Positions 1 to 11,805 of a DNA stretch of 64,000 nucleotides are shown here, piece by piece. The DNA comes from Maniola hyperantus (lineage: Eukaryota; Arthropoda; Insecta; Lepidoptera; Nymphalidae), in the NCBI RefSeq assembly GCF_902806685.2, contig NC_048546.1, positions 1,240,001-1,304,000 of the forward strand, given 5' to 3'. Position numbers and translations under genes: made by a program. Each line of letters starts with the position of its first letter. Positions within the stretch are counted from its first letter, which is position 1. The notes beneath the pieces are model-generated. The model did no database searches and was not told the DNA's origin. It saw only the letters and a list, made by a program, of their open reading frames with translations.

Positions 1-3000
1 ACACAGTACATTGCAAGCGCAGGCCCCGGTAAGTTATATTATGTTTTCATTGGGTATTGACTCGTGCACCTATAGAAGCTCGTTGTGTTATAAACTTGCT
101 GAATAAACCAATAGTTTCGCTAAGATCAGACTACAAAAAGCTTTATTATTCTTGTTATTGAACACTTTGAACACATTGCACGCAAAAAAGAATAGGTACA
201 TACTTACAATAACGAAGCCTAAAATACCTATGATAGTAATTGTTGCGTGCATAGCTTTCTGTTCGGTTCTAGAATTATTAAATATAAAGAGGTATTCAAT
301 AAAACTCACATTTGTTAGCATAAAAAAGCAAAAGTCTGCTCTGCATTTGTATACTCTTTGATTTGTTTGTACCTATATTGTAATTTTTATAATGTATTTG
401 TATTTTTTGTGATTATTTATATTTCATGCCTAATTTTGAAGGTGAAACATTTTCTGCTGCTGAACTCTGTAAAACTTTTAAATGTTCCTGCATAATATGA
501 CGGTTTTACATTACAATAAAACCGATATTATGTGCCGAGAGGGAAAACATACAGCATTTATGTATGAAGAAGCAATTATGTATGAAGAAGCAATTATGTA
601 CTCACCGCATATATGCGCGCTTCATCCATAAACATGTATATTCCTATGCAATAATGTAGTTTACCTTACCGGATATAGGGGCGCTAGTGTCTCACCCAGC
701 AAGGCAGTGAGCCGCTGCCATCTTGGATGTCATAGTCTTCACCAGGAAGAAGTTCCTGCAATGCTGTATGTTTTCCCTCTCGGCACATAATATCGGTTTT
801 ATTGTAATGTAAAACCGTCATATTGATGTGCCTCCGGAAAACATACAGCATTTATGTATGAAGACGTGTTTGTTATCTGCTGGTGAAATGTATTACCCAC
901 AACGCTATGATGAATCAAAGGGAGTTAATCTGTCAATTGAATAACAAAAATATTAATCGTTAAGTAAGATCAAATAACCACGTCCCCTTCATTCATTGTC
1001 ACCTATTAAAGTTATTGTTATTTCTAACCAGGGTTAATAAGTTAAAATATAATGTCTAAAAGACAAACAATTTAAATGATTTATGTCTGTAATTTTGATA
1101 AGGATTACTAAAACTCAAACCGGACCATATAATGATTATATTGAAAAATAAGCTTCAGTTATTTTGAGATCTCCTCCGGGCAATAATGATTTCAACAAGA
1201 GTGTCTGGTAATCTCCAGTTACCACGAGATACGAGTATATCGTCCATTGATTGGTTATCTGTCCCCAAAGAAACTACTGTTGATCCACTGATGAATCCCT
1301 GGGGATACAGGAATGCTGCCAAATTGCTTAAGAACTGAACTGTTCCAGTGATCTATTACAGTACGTGATGCGGCTTCAGTTTCATTACAGTTGGTGATAA
1401 AAAGATTACAATATATTTAAATTCTTAACTTCATTCTGCTTGACCTATTTTCCTGTGTCAAAGACATACATGTAGTACTACTGTAGTATACTAGTACATT
1501 AATAGAGAATTATGTTTTCTGTTATACTATTATGTTTTGAAAGTGTCCATCCGTATTTATGTTAAGAGTGAGTGTCAGTCTTTGGGCCAAATAAAGTATA
1601 TAATATATTTTTCCCGGTGACACAGACTTTCAGTTGTCAACCCTTCGTTCCAGGGCAACAATTGTCCATATAGGTTCGTCTAGATATCTCGGGAAGTGTG
1701 TGCTTAAATGAGAGCTTCTGTAGTTAGCGCTTGAGCTCTACCTTAAGGTCCTGTATGATAAATGGTTTAGTAATTTTGAGTTTAGCCACGTCAATAATTG
1801 CCTAGTGTCCACATGTGGATCATAGAAAGTTAACCGCCACCAGGTTTCGCACCAGTTTAACCATTTTTGATGTCTGGTAGGTAGGTAGGACAAAAATTGC
1901 TTCCAACAAGCACCTGTTCTTTACTTCTCGTATAGACTACTCCTTTATTTGGGCACCCATCCTCAATTTTTTCAGCTTCCGTGTAAATGTCTGGTGGACA
2001 CTAATGTCGTGACATCTATCAGAGTCCCTGATAGGTTCTATAGTTCATTTGAGCCACATTTAAGTACACCCCAGCTGCACTTGTTCAAGTAAGTCAGTAC
2101 TTTTGGCAATTAGTTTGGAGAAGAAAACACCCATGCTAAATTGATGTCTCAATGACCTGTTGAAAGCATCTATAACTTGCCGATCAATCTTTGCAGTCGA
2201 TAAAGACATCACACCATCTTTATTCCCTACTACAGTAATCTGTTGTGCTGCAACCAAATCGATCTCGGACGGCGCTTGAGGGAAAAGATGACACTCTGTG
2301 GGAGGTTTTCCTCGTGACAGCCTTGAGCCAATAATGTAATCTGTTATGTGCGGGAGTTCGATTGTTAGAATCAGTAAAACCCACGACTTTGTTCATTAAA
2401 ATGAACGTTAGAACGAACGAGTGAGTGAACGAATGAGTGTTCGATTGAACTAAGACTTGCGATTTTTACAGAGTTCTTGTGCTGTCTTCAATTGCCACTA
2501 TAACTGCATAAAGTTCCTTCTATTGCTGTGCTATCATTTTTGATGCACTCACCAAGTTTCTGGCATTAATTTCCCGTTTAATTGGGCACTAAAAGCCAAT
2601 CAGAGGCATTATTCGCCAAGCAGTGGATGGCAGGTTTTAGGTGTACATATTGGCAGCCTGAGACATGTGGTTCCGCGCCGCCATGTCATTCCCTGTTCCA
2701 CGATTGTGGATTCAGCAGTCTAAAACATATTATCGAAACGTTTGAGGCGTATTTGGATCTGATCAGAATGTAGTCTGCTTCTGGGAGTTACTAAACTGGC
2801 GAAGTCTGACTGTCCTAGCAACCGTTGCATTTCGTGAAGAGTGATTTCAGATATTTTCAGTAATAATTCTCTCAAAGGTCTCGTTGATAGTTTTTTACTC
2901 TTTATTATGGGCAAGAACATTGAATTTTCTTATAGTCTGCCAACGAATACCCAGGTATTGTAGGTCTTGTGTGAGTGTTAGAATTGACTTTTAGTAATTG

Positions 3001-6000
3001 ATCCCGATGTTGCTTAACTTCGGTGATCGGACGAGAACCGGTGTCTTCAACATGGTATGGACGTTGGCTTTTGGTAATTGATCCCCCTGCCCCGAAGTTC
3101 CAAGGACCTCACGCTTCCGCAGCGTGAAGGCATAACCTGGATTGGTCTTAGTTGACCAGAATTGCCAGCCCAGAAGTTCCAAGTGCCTCACGGCTTCCGC
3201 AGCCTGAAGACATAACTTGGATTGGTCTTGATTGACCAGAAGGAAGTCGTCTAGGTAGACTAGCACTCGACATTCCTTCGCATGCAAGGTTTCCGCAACC
3301 GAGCATGTTACAGGTGGGGCGCTGCCGCCAGACCCAAAAATTAGACAGGTTGTCCAACTTTTGTTGTAGAAAGCTACGAACCGGTATGACAAATCAGACG
3401 GGATAGTTTTGTTTCACAAATTTGTTTCGTTCTCGAGGGTCGAAAATCAGACGCATCGATCCAACGTTTTCCTTCCGCAGAAAAAGCTCGGGGATAAAAC
3501 TGGGCATTTCCTTGTGAACCACTTCTACTAGTTTTGGTCCAGTAATTCTTGTGTCATTTAAGTCGTGACAGGTGACCAGGTTGCATGTTGCATTATTTGT
3601 TTTGTGGGCATTACCGGGGGTAGTTTCTTGTATTAGGGTATTCGAAATACCGTAATTGACATTTACAAAAACTGTTTGCATCAAAAGCTTGCCAACGATA
3701 TTAGAATGTCATTACATAACCTGTAACATATTGTGTTGGATAGGTTTTTCAATTGTAGGCATTTATAGCTGTAATATTTATAAATATGGGCCACCAGGGG
3801 ATTGCATAAACGCAGTGAGTGTTGCTTTATCCAAAAAGAACCTCGTCACTATTGTTAAAAGCCAATCCGGTATTTGACAACTAGTCAAATCAGTATCCTA
3901 TAAAGCGTTAAAACACACGCTCAGCACGCGAGGCCCCATGAAACACTGGCATGTGACGTCACAATGATTTGACGTACTTTTCCAGCTTAATCAATAATTT
4001 AAAATGGTTATCACACCCAAAACTAACAAAGGGTGCGGACCTCACATATCAGATATGTGAGGTCCGAGAGGCTTCCAGTGGAAGACCCTCCATTCAACCA
4101 TCACTGAGAAACCATTCACTTTTGACATATGCAAATACCGTATCCAAAATTTCCTTAGAGTATTTAAAATAAACATCTCCATGAAAATTCTGTCTGATAT
4201 TCATCTCCTGCGCCTTACATAATATATTATGCTATACATTCGCCTGTTACCCAAACAATTTGTAAAGTTTGTTCTGATAATTTTTAAGACAAAGATGATT
4301 TGCTGAATGTTATTTATTTATTTAACCATCTTTATTGCTAATCATTATATTCAAAAGAATAAAAATGCAGGAGATACTTAGACCAAAGGGCGACTTTATC
4401 ATCTGAATGTTTCAGTCATTTATTAAAGGGGGTATCTGGATTCTTAACTGAGTTCTGTTTGGTATAATAAAGCAATGGTGGTAACGGCCATGATGTCATC
4501 AGTGGGGCCAAATAAGTGTTAGCTATTGTTTAGTGAGTACAGTTCTCCGTTATTTTCAGTTTACGAAACCCCTTTAAATGAGCAATTTAACCAATGTCTT
4601 GTTATAACCAACATCTCGCCACGTGGGCGAGATAAAATGTTATCATTCGATTCACTGGCGTAAAATTTAAATTGCACTCAATTAACTTTGTACATAAAAT
4701 AAATAGATTCAATAACCGATTATAGGTAACCATTGGGACTTTTCCTCGCCAAAATTTGTATTAAAGAAACCTAGATCCAGATTTAGATTTCGGTGTCGGT
4801 GTCGACACGTTCGTCAACCAAATCGCCATTTGTTTAATTTGGTTTCTCAATTAGCATCTCATTTGCATTAGATACACAATATGGTAAATGCATTATAAGA
4901 TATGTAAGAAAACTCACCTGGTTGTATAACGCATCGATCCGAGGATCGATCGTTACCTGGTAATTTCTCGCCGTTTCTCTCGGGAGTCACTCTCAATCCT
5001 GCTCGTTGCTTGAATCGCTGCTGGATGTCGAGGTATCCCCTTTTTCAAGAGCCCTCTCAGGCACCAATAAGCGCGAAACACCAGATCGATTAGCTTACGT
5101 AGCCTATCGACATTGTTCGCGCACGTGGGGTCCAACCAAAATGTCCCCACGGTAATATTACGAAATAATAAGAAAATATATATCATGATCACCGTATTAT
5201 CACATTTATTGCACTTATTGAAAATAATTTTTTTGCAAAGGAAGACGGATTAACGATATAATTTTAGATTCGACGCGCACGCGGCGAAAGTACACAACGC
5301 TATGACATCCAAGATGGCAGCGGCTCACTGCCTTGCTGGGTGAGACACTAGCGCCCCTATATCCGGTAAGGTAAACTACATTATTGCATAGGAATATACA
5401 TGTTTATGGATGAAGCGCGCATATATGCGGTGAGTACATAATTGCTTCTTCATACATAATTGCTTCTTCATACATAAATGCTGTATGTTTTCCGGAGGCA
5501 CATCAATAATGAATTCTAAATGATTTGATTCTAGGTTTGTTATGGAAAGTATATAAAGGCTATAAAAAGTCAACAAAACAAGAGGCCTCAATATTCGTTT
5601 TCGAAAAAAAGCAACTGGACAGATGGTCGAAGGGAGACAAAGATATTATGATAGACATTTTAAAACGTGGCATCGTGCAGCTGACAAAGTTAAAACACCC
5701 ACAAATATTAACTGTGCAACACAGTTTAGAGGAGAGTCGAGAAAGTTTGGCGTTTGCTACAGAACCTGTGTTTGCAAGCTTGGCAAATGTACTCGGTAAT
5801 ACAGAGAACATGCCTCAACCAATACCGAGCAGTTTAGTCAACTATAAACTATATGACGTTGAAATAAAATATGGGTTGATGCAAGTCGCTGAAGGACTAG
5901 CCTTTCTACATAATGATGTGAAGCTTCTACACCATAATGTATGTCCCGAGTCTATTGTCGTGAACCAGCAAGGTGCTTGGAAGATATTTGGCTTCGACTT

Positions 6001-9000
6001 CTGTATTGCAAATCAGAGTACGACAGGTTCTGCTCCGTTCTGGCCATTTAACGAGTACTGTCAGGCTATGCATGCATTGACTCAGCCTGCGTTGGACTAT
6101 TTGGCGCCAGAATATGTTCTATCAGCCACTCATTCCCCTGCAAGTGATATTTATTCACTGGGAATGGTTATTTATGCATTGCATAGTACAGGTGTGTATG
6201 TTTTTATTTTATTTATTTTTTATTTTGTAGAAAGTTGTAACAATAAAGGAAAAAGAAAGTGAAAGTGTACAGGGAAACAGTTATTTCTATAAAAGATTTC
6301 TACCAGTGGCTTTGAAAGGGGAATATTAATCATCATTGTAGTATTGTCTTATTAAAAATAAAAGACCTCTCCTATAGAATGTCCAGTTGCAGCAAACCCT
6401 AAATCTATCCAATTTCAACATTTTCCATAGTACCCTCTCAGGCAAGAATGCAGTTAAGAGCTAAGTTGTCACAACTACTCTCCACTCTCCCTACTGGGCC
6501 ACACTATCTCTTTACCTCTTTCTTTGTCTCTCTTTCTCTTCAGCTCTCCCCCTGTCTCTCTGCTATGTGGTACAGTAAATTTTCATTTTGCCACAGGTCA
6601 CCAGACTCTAGGTAACATAGGCAATGACTACACAAAGTTCAAGAGGTTTGCCAATGAAATGAGGAACCTGCCTCCGTCCAGACTGCTGTGTGTTAACGAT
6701 GGCCTGAGAGAATATGTGAAGCTTATGTTGAACGCTACACCTGAGTTGAGACCTGATCCACATCAATTTTTAAAGGTAAATAACCAAATTTGATTTCCAT
6801 TGAGATTTATAAAATACTAATTTACCCATTTATTGACCACAAATTAAAAAATTGTTTAAACAGCATATTTGTGTTACTTAAGCAGTACTGTAAGCAGTAA
6901 TAATACATGTAGACTTGCTCAAGTCATGTGAATCATGTTTTATTTTATAGATAAAACAGTGTTATGCTACAGTTACATGGGTCTCACAGACCCATGTAAC
7001 AGTCATTCATGACGTAAGTAGTACATTATTGCACAACGTAGGAATTGAGTAATATCGTCATGGATAATATATTTAAGCGCTAGTTTAAGTCATGTAGTGC
7101 TATATAAATAAAATTCCCCAATATTTGTGCAGGGCCCTCCTTGATTTTTTATTGAAAGCAAAGAAAAAAAATTTTATGATGACCTTTTTTTTTAGATTCC
7201 ATACTTTGAGGACATTGGTGTTAAAACACTGAACTACCTAGATTCATTATTCCAATGGGACAACTTACAAAAATCCCAGTTCTACAAGGGCCTGCCACAG
7301 ATCATACAAAAAATGCCCCACAGAATATGCATCTATCGAATCCTGCCGTGCCTCACCAAAGAGTTCGTAAATCCGCCCATGGTACCATTCGTTCTACCAA
7401 ACGTCCTGTTAATAGCCGAGAACTCTTCAAAAGACGAATACGTAAAATATATACTACCGGTGCTAAAACCTGTGATGTTAATACAAGATCCGATACAAAT
7501 ATTACTGATTTTTATGCAAAAAATGGAGCTTTTATTAAAACTGACGCCCGGAGACGAAGTGAAGACTGATATTCTGCCAATGCTGTACCGAGCATTGGAG
7601 TCCGATGCCCAACAAATTCAGGAACTGTGTTTATCTGTACTACCAACGTTTGCCTCACTAATAGATTACCCGGCCATGAAAAATGCGTTGCTACCGCGTA
7701 TAAAGAAGCTATGCCTGAGCACGAACTATATTTCTGTGCGGGTCAACTGTTTGCTGTGCTTGGGCAAACTGTTGGAGCATTTGGACAAATGGTTGGTGTT
7801 GGATGAGATTATTCCGTTTTTGCCGCAGATACCTTCGAGGGAGCCCGCTGTGCTAATGGGCATTTTAGGTAGGTTTATTTTTTGCTTCTAGTAGCGCTAT
7901 AAATTTTCGACTTTAGGTAACTAGATGTGGATAAATTGAGCGAATTTTTTTTTTTCATCAATTTTATTATTTGGTTGAAATCACATGTAATAAAAAATGT
8001 TTAAAACTACTTACTCTTAATATGCTTAACTATTTAATTTCAGCCCTTTGCCTAGAATACTTATAGCCTACTAGATGATGCCCGCGACTTCGTCCACATG
8101 GATTTAGGTTTTCAAAAATCCTGTGGGAACTCTTTGATTTCCCGGGATAAAAAGTAGCCTATGTCCTTCCCCGGGATGCAAGCTATCTCTGTACCAAATT
8201 TCATCAAATTCGGTTGAACGGATGGGCCGTGAAAGGCTAGCAGACAGACAGACAGACCCACTTTCGCATTTATAATATTAAGTATTTTTCAGGCATCTAC
8301 AAGCTAACACTGAGTCACAAAAAGCTCGGCATAACAAAAGAGGTTATGGCGACAAAGGTTCTCCCGTTCCTCATTCCCCTGTGCGTCGAGAATGGGCTCA
8401 CGCTGAACCAGTTCAACGCGCTCATATCGCTCGTCAAGCAAATGATATCCAAAGTGGAGGCCGAGCATAGGACCAAGTTGGAGCAACTCAATTCCATACA
8501 GAATGAGTCCAAGTAAATAATATTATACCTTTTTTTACGATTCCATACCTCAAAAGGAAAAAAACTGGCCAAGTGCGTGGCGGGCCATGCGCAGTGTAGG
8601 GTTCCGTAGTCACAATTAATCTAACCTCGAAAAACAAATATAACTCCTTAACCTGTGAACCCTACTTAGCCATGATAGTTTTCCTGTATAATTGATTATA
8701 TATACTACTGCTGTGAATTTTTTCACGTTCCTATGTACTACCATTTGACTGATAAAGGGGGCTAAATGCTAATACCACTTGACTCTAATAAAAATTAGCA
8801 CTTTAAAACATCATATTTTACAAACGGATCTAGAAATCGAAAAATGATGTTCCCACACCCACAGTATTTTTAAAAGACCTATTCAACGATACCCCACACT
8901 ATGGGGTAGACGAGAAAAAATTTATTTCATAAATTCACTACAGTTTTCTGCTTCTAGGGTTATGGAGCATGCACTAACATCACCAGACAATCTGGTCTCG

Positions 9001-10403
9001 GCTCCAACTCCTCAGAACGACATTGACAAAATGTTCTCCGGCCTGGGATTAGATCCCTTCTCGTTTAACAACAAGCCGGAGAAAGCCGAGCAACCCACCC
9101 CCGTTGTTGAGAGCGGGTCCTTGACCATGGAGGATAAACAGAGGTAAGACAAAATCATCATCATCAACCGATAGATAGACGTCCACTGCTGGACATAGGT
9201 CTCTTGTAGGGACTTCCACACGCCACGGTCTTGCGCCGCCTGAATCCAGCGGCTCCCTGCGACTCATCTGATGTTGTCCGTCCACTAAGGGGGGGGGGGG
9301 GGGTCTTCCAATGCTGCGGCTGTTGTGTGATATTAAGTCACTATTATTTAAAAAACGGGCTCGCACATGAAGGGTTCCATATGTATAAGAAATAAGATGT
9401 TTTAATATATTTTTTGTGATGTAACCATAAATTCACATTTTTCGGATTATGACCTTTAATATTGTGCTATAAGACATTTCTATCTGTCAAATTTCATGAT
9501 TCTTTACTTCAACGGGAAGTATCCTATAGGGTTTGATTCTCTTAGCATAAACGACAGACAGACAACGAAGATAAGAGTTTCTTATTGCTTTAGAGATACG
9601 GAACCCTAAAAAGGACAAAAGTTTGCACCCTAAACTACAGATTAATAGAGAGATTAATAGAGAAATATTTTTACTAGAAAATATTTGAAAAATAAATAAT
9701 ACAATCCCTAGCAAAATTCTTATTTTTATTTATTTATTAAACTTATAAAAGTAGTGAATTTTTATTTCAAACGTTTGAAAAAATATAACAATGGCATTTC
9801 TCTTTCAGGATCGCGCACCAGCAAGAAACCGCCCGAAAACTATCACGGCAACCCCCTCCAAAAGCCATCCCCACCCCTTCAATACAACCTCCACCCCAAC
9901 CTAAGCCTGTAGACTTAACAAACTCATTATTCCAAACCAATCTCAGTCAACTCACAACAAAAACATACCCAACGGCCAATGTCACACAATCAACGTCGAA
10001 ACCAATGCCCAACTATAATTTAAACTTAGGGAATTCCCCAGCATATCAAAGTCCTATGCCTTTTGAAAATCAGTTAGCCTTACCGGCAAATACTGGCTGG
10101 ACTAGTCCTCAAACTGGGAATTTTTCGAGTCCAAGCGGGAATTTCACAAGTCCGACCGGGAATTTTTCGAGTCCAAGCGGAAATTTCACGAGTCCTACCG
10201 GAAATTTCACAAGTCCAACCGGGAATTTCACGGATCCAAGCGGGAATTTCAACAACAAATGGGCAAACAATCAAACCAAGCAGACCAAAATGAAACAAGA
10301 CTGGTCAGCTTTCGAATCTCTCTTACCTACACAGGGTCAAAGTAATAATAATAATGATGTTAAAAAGCCAAACGATAGTGAAATGATGGATTTGTTAAGT
10401 TAA
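1..10403 (+). CDS. SCYL2: SCY1-like protein 2 (SCYL2/CVAK104), 5' partial
   Basis: Pseudokinase of clathrin-coated vesicles and endosomal traffic. Exons, joined in phase at GT-AG sites: 1-28, 5535-6191, 6597-6775, 7196-7868, 8293-8512, 8958-9143 and 9809-10403 (stop TAA). They give 845 residues; about 45 N-terminal residues lie off the left edge. Exon 1-28 reads TQYIASAGPG and joins LLWKVYKGYKKSTKQE, matching the glycine-loop region of vertebrate SCYL2. Kinase hallmarks are degraded: the HRD position reads HHNVCPES and the DFG position reads GFDF, as in the family. A HEAT-like region follows (for example FVNPPMVPFVLPNVLLIAE). The tail is low complexity, with a DPF motif (LGLDPFSFNN, an AP-2-ear-type site) and a terminal MMDLLS resembling a clathrin box. 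Intron 1 is enlarged by repeats and intron 4 (7869-8292) holds a Helitron-like copy ending about 10 bp from its acceptor. Identity is secure; exact splice points are by eye. Confidence 0.93.
29..493. other. Start of SCYL2 intron, no gene seen
   Basis: AT-rich intron sequence after the donor GTAAGT at 29. Short open frames lie on both strands but none shows a recognisable domain or codon pattern. Confidence 0.7.
494..824. mobile_element. Foldback element with perfect 65-bp terminal inverted repeats
   Basis: Positions 494-558 are the exact reverse complement of 760-824, separated by 201 bp. The arms begin AATATGACGGTTTTACATTA. The inner part (541-733) recurs inverted at about 5297-5490, so it is related to the right end of the larger composite element next door. 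No open frame of note; probably non-autonomous. Confidence 0.8.
2991..3684 (-). pseudogene. Decayed reverse transcriptase fragment (DIRS-like)
   Basis: Two adjacent minus-strand open stretches. 3684-3394 contains ELFLRKENVGSMRLIFDPRE, resembling the fingers region of DIRS-type reverse transcriptases. 3392-2991 contains VLVYLDDFLLVNQDQSKLC followed by LELLGWQFWSTKTNP, the YLDD catalytic box and the downstream LGW motif. The stretches are separated by a stop or frameshift. The second is disturbed by an approximately 80-bp imperfect tandem duplication (about 3090-3240) and by the 5S fragment, so no enzyme is encoded. DIRS rather than Ty3-type is my inference from the YLDD context. Confidence 0.6.
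3002..3068 (-). pseudogene. 5S rRNA 5' fragment (retro-pseudogene)
   Basis: Read on the minus strand from 3068, about 67 nt match the 5' half of animal 5S rRNA: it opens GCCAACGTCCATACCATGTT and continues through the helix containing CCGATCACCGAAGTTAAGCA to ATCGGG. The 3' half, including most of the internal control region, is absent. Near-identical 22-bp stretches ending TAATTGATCCC flank it (2984-3005 and 3065-3086), like a target-site duplication from retroposition. It is not a working 5S gene. Confidence 0.8.
3868..4140. mobile_element. MITE, family with CGGTATTTGAC termini, copy 1
   Basis: Starts CCGGTATTTGACAACTAGTC and ends in the near-inverse GCAAATACCG. A second copy lies at 31583-31832. 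This copy also carries a perfect 15-bp-arm hairpin (4036-4066) that the other copy lacks. No coding content. Confidence 0.75.
8070..8282 (-). mobile_element. Helitron-like non-autonomous copy
   Basis: Read on the minus strand it runs from TAATATTATAAATGCGAAAG through the CAGACAGACAGAC tract to GACGAAGTCGCGGGCATCAT and CTAGT. The CTAG-type 3' end and lack of inverted repeats fit Helitrons. It fills the SCYL2 intron up to about 10 bp before the acceptor of exon 8293. Confidence 0.75.
9160..9320. repeat. Interspersed repeat fragment with poly-G tract
   Basis: Begins with a CATCATCATCA tract, then GACGTCCACTGCTGGACATA, a motif I associate with lepidopteran retroelement tails. It includes a G run at about 9291-9302. 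It lies in the SCYL2 intron after exon 8958-9143. Confidence 0.5.
9350..9612. repeat. GGGTTCCGTA-type interspersed repeat
   Basis: Contains GGGTTCCATATG, the ACAGACAGACAAC tract and GGAACCCTAAAA, shared with better copies at 35409-35765, 36256-36645, 47578-48012 and 52341-52825. Confidence 0.55.
10116..10250 (+). repeat. In-frame 21-bp repeat array in SCYL2 last exon
   Basis: Six in-frame 7-residue units of the type GNF(S/T)(S/D)P(S/T), then a final GNF. Units alternate GNFSSPS and GNFTSPT, ending GNFTDPS. The array keeps the reading frame, so copy-number change would alter tail length without a frameshift. It lies in the disordered tail between the DPF motif and the C-terminal DLLS. Confidence 0.9.
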
Positions 10404-10830
10404 ATTAACTTTAACAGTAAAATTATTAATATTATTTTGTCAGTTTGAAAACTGTGACATAAGTTATGCTTCAGAATTAATACATTGTTTGGTGATGGAA
10501 AAATCTGCTCTAAACAAAATAAAATTCTGTGCGTATATAGGTATTATAAGTATAACGCGTAAAATTTACCTCCTCACGCGCCATTTTAACTTTATGCGCC
10601 AAATTTCATGTCAAAAGTGCGATTTTAGTCCTTATTTTAAAGTTGGACCCGTACTTTTGACAGTTGACCCATAGAGTTAAAATGACGCGTGAGGAGTCAT
10701 TTTGTACGGACTATAAAGCCTGACCAGAAAAATAAAATACCTCGCTATATTGCGGAAAACCGTGGATCTAATTTATACAAGGCCCTATACTTAGTGACTA
10801 TAGATAATAGACCACAGACCATATACATTA
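10404..10830. other. SCYL2 3' flank with MITE-like inverted repeat
   Basis: After the SCYL2 stop there is AT-rich sequence with AATAAAAT at about 10519 and 10732, either of which could include a poly(A) signal. An inverted repeat with arms around CTCACGCGCCATTTTAACT (10572-10592) and its near-complement (10675-10698) looks like a MITE. No gene seen. Confidence 0.5.
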
Positions 10831-10990
10831 TACAGTGCAACAAGGCTCTCTTGGCACTTGAATGACATTGATAGGGGGGCGCTGTTGGCGAAGAAAGGCT
10901 TAGAATATTCGAACAAGAACAAAGAGGACACTTGACGGCAACGTTAGTTCCGATTTTCGCCACGCGCCAAGATAGCTTTGTCGCACTGTA
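10831..10990. mobile_element. TA-flanked MITE, ACAGTGCGACAAGGCT termini, copy 1
   Basis: Terminal inverted repeats ACAGTGCAACAAGGCT and AGCTTTGTCGCACTGT, bounded by TA on each side, as in Tc1/mariner-derived MITEs. A second copy lies at 26581-26723, and internal segments such as GATTTTCGCCACGCGCCAAG are shared. Confidence 0.8.
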
Positions 10991-11335
10991 CTAGTGGCGC
11001 CCCCAGAGCACGTTTTTATACATATTTCTAATCAGGCTTTATTAAGTTTTGTGCTCGAGTGATATTTTGAATGTGCTATAGAAATATTCGAAATGATTTT
11101 TAAAATTCGAACATTCCTATTAGAATTATTTATTTTAAGAATATAATTTAGGAGGGTATTCGACGCGCTGCACTCCCGTGTAGAAAAATCTTATTTATAC
11201 AAAAGAAAAACAAAATTTTGTTTTTGTTTTCAGTTTTATTTATTAAATAAATGTTTTATTTATAAAAAATGAATTTTGTTACGATTAATTAACAATCTAT
11301 TTTATCAAATACCTTTTTTACTTATCTATATCTAA

Positions 11336-11805
11336 ACAGGGTGTAGCCAGAACGCTAGCAAAAACTTGGCGTTATTGTTATATTACCTAAACACAATCCA
11401 ATACCAATAACAATTTGCCTCATTTTGTAGTTTTAGTGATTTAGTATTTTTCAAACCCGCAATGTAAAGCGTGCAAAACTCGGGTCAATGCCCCGCCTAC
11501 GACGCGGCATTGTCTCCGAGTGGCCTACTTACGTAACGTTCGTTGACCTCTGGCGTCAGTCATATGTTTTTTATTTTTTCGCGTTTTTTGTGGTATCATC
11601 AGTAATCATCGGTATTATAAGTCCCGGAAATTGCTAATACCATTTTAATGACGTGAGCACTAGACTGAAGTGTCGAGCTGATGGTATATTTTTATGTCGG
11701 CTGACGTCATTACGATGTTAATGAGACATGGTTCCGGCGCAATAGCAATTTGCGGGACTTATATCACCTGTCTTCGTTTTTGCCAGCGTTGTGGTTACAC
11801 CCTGT
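11336..11805. mobile_element. MITE with ACAGGGTGTAGCCAGAACGC termini, interrupted
   Basis: Terminal inverted repeats begin ACAGGGTGTAGCCAGAACGC, with the near-inverse at 11776-11805. A second copy sits at 51781-52126. This copy is split by a different MITE at 11619-11760. Confidence 0.75.
11619..11760. mobile_element. MITE with AAGTCCCGCAAATTGCTA termini (nested copy)
   Basis: Family member with inverted ends AAGTCCCGGAAATTGCTA and TAGCAATTTGCGGGACTT flanked by TA. It sits inside the 11336-11805 MITE, so it is the younger insertion. Other copies: 13703-13852, 26280-26432, 34703-34863, 45203-45364 and a half copy at about 13429-13507. Confidence 0.8.

Larger units (their letters stand above)
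823..5506. mobile_element. Composite 4.7-kb insertion with 42-bp terminal inverted repeats
   Basis: Positions 823-864 are the exact reverse complement of 5465-5506; the arms begin TTGATGTGCCTCCGGAAAAC. The right end carries a further inverted stretch matching 541-733. Inside are an unrelated MITE, a reverse transcriptase relic and a 5S rRNA fragment, so this is a nest of insertions rather than one intact transposon. It fills most of SCYL2 intron 29-5534 and ends 28 bp before the next exon. Confidence 0.7.

Noticed and set aside
4953..5192. Possible long terminal repeat or small gene near the right end of the composite insertion
   Set aside because: No paired copy, no polypurine tract or primer-binding site that I could defend, and no domain in the frame.
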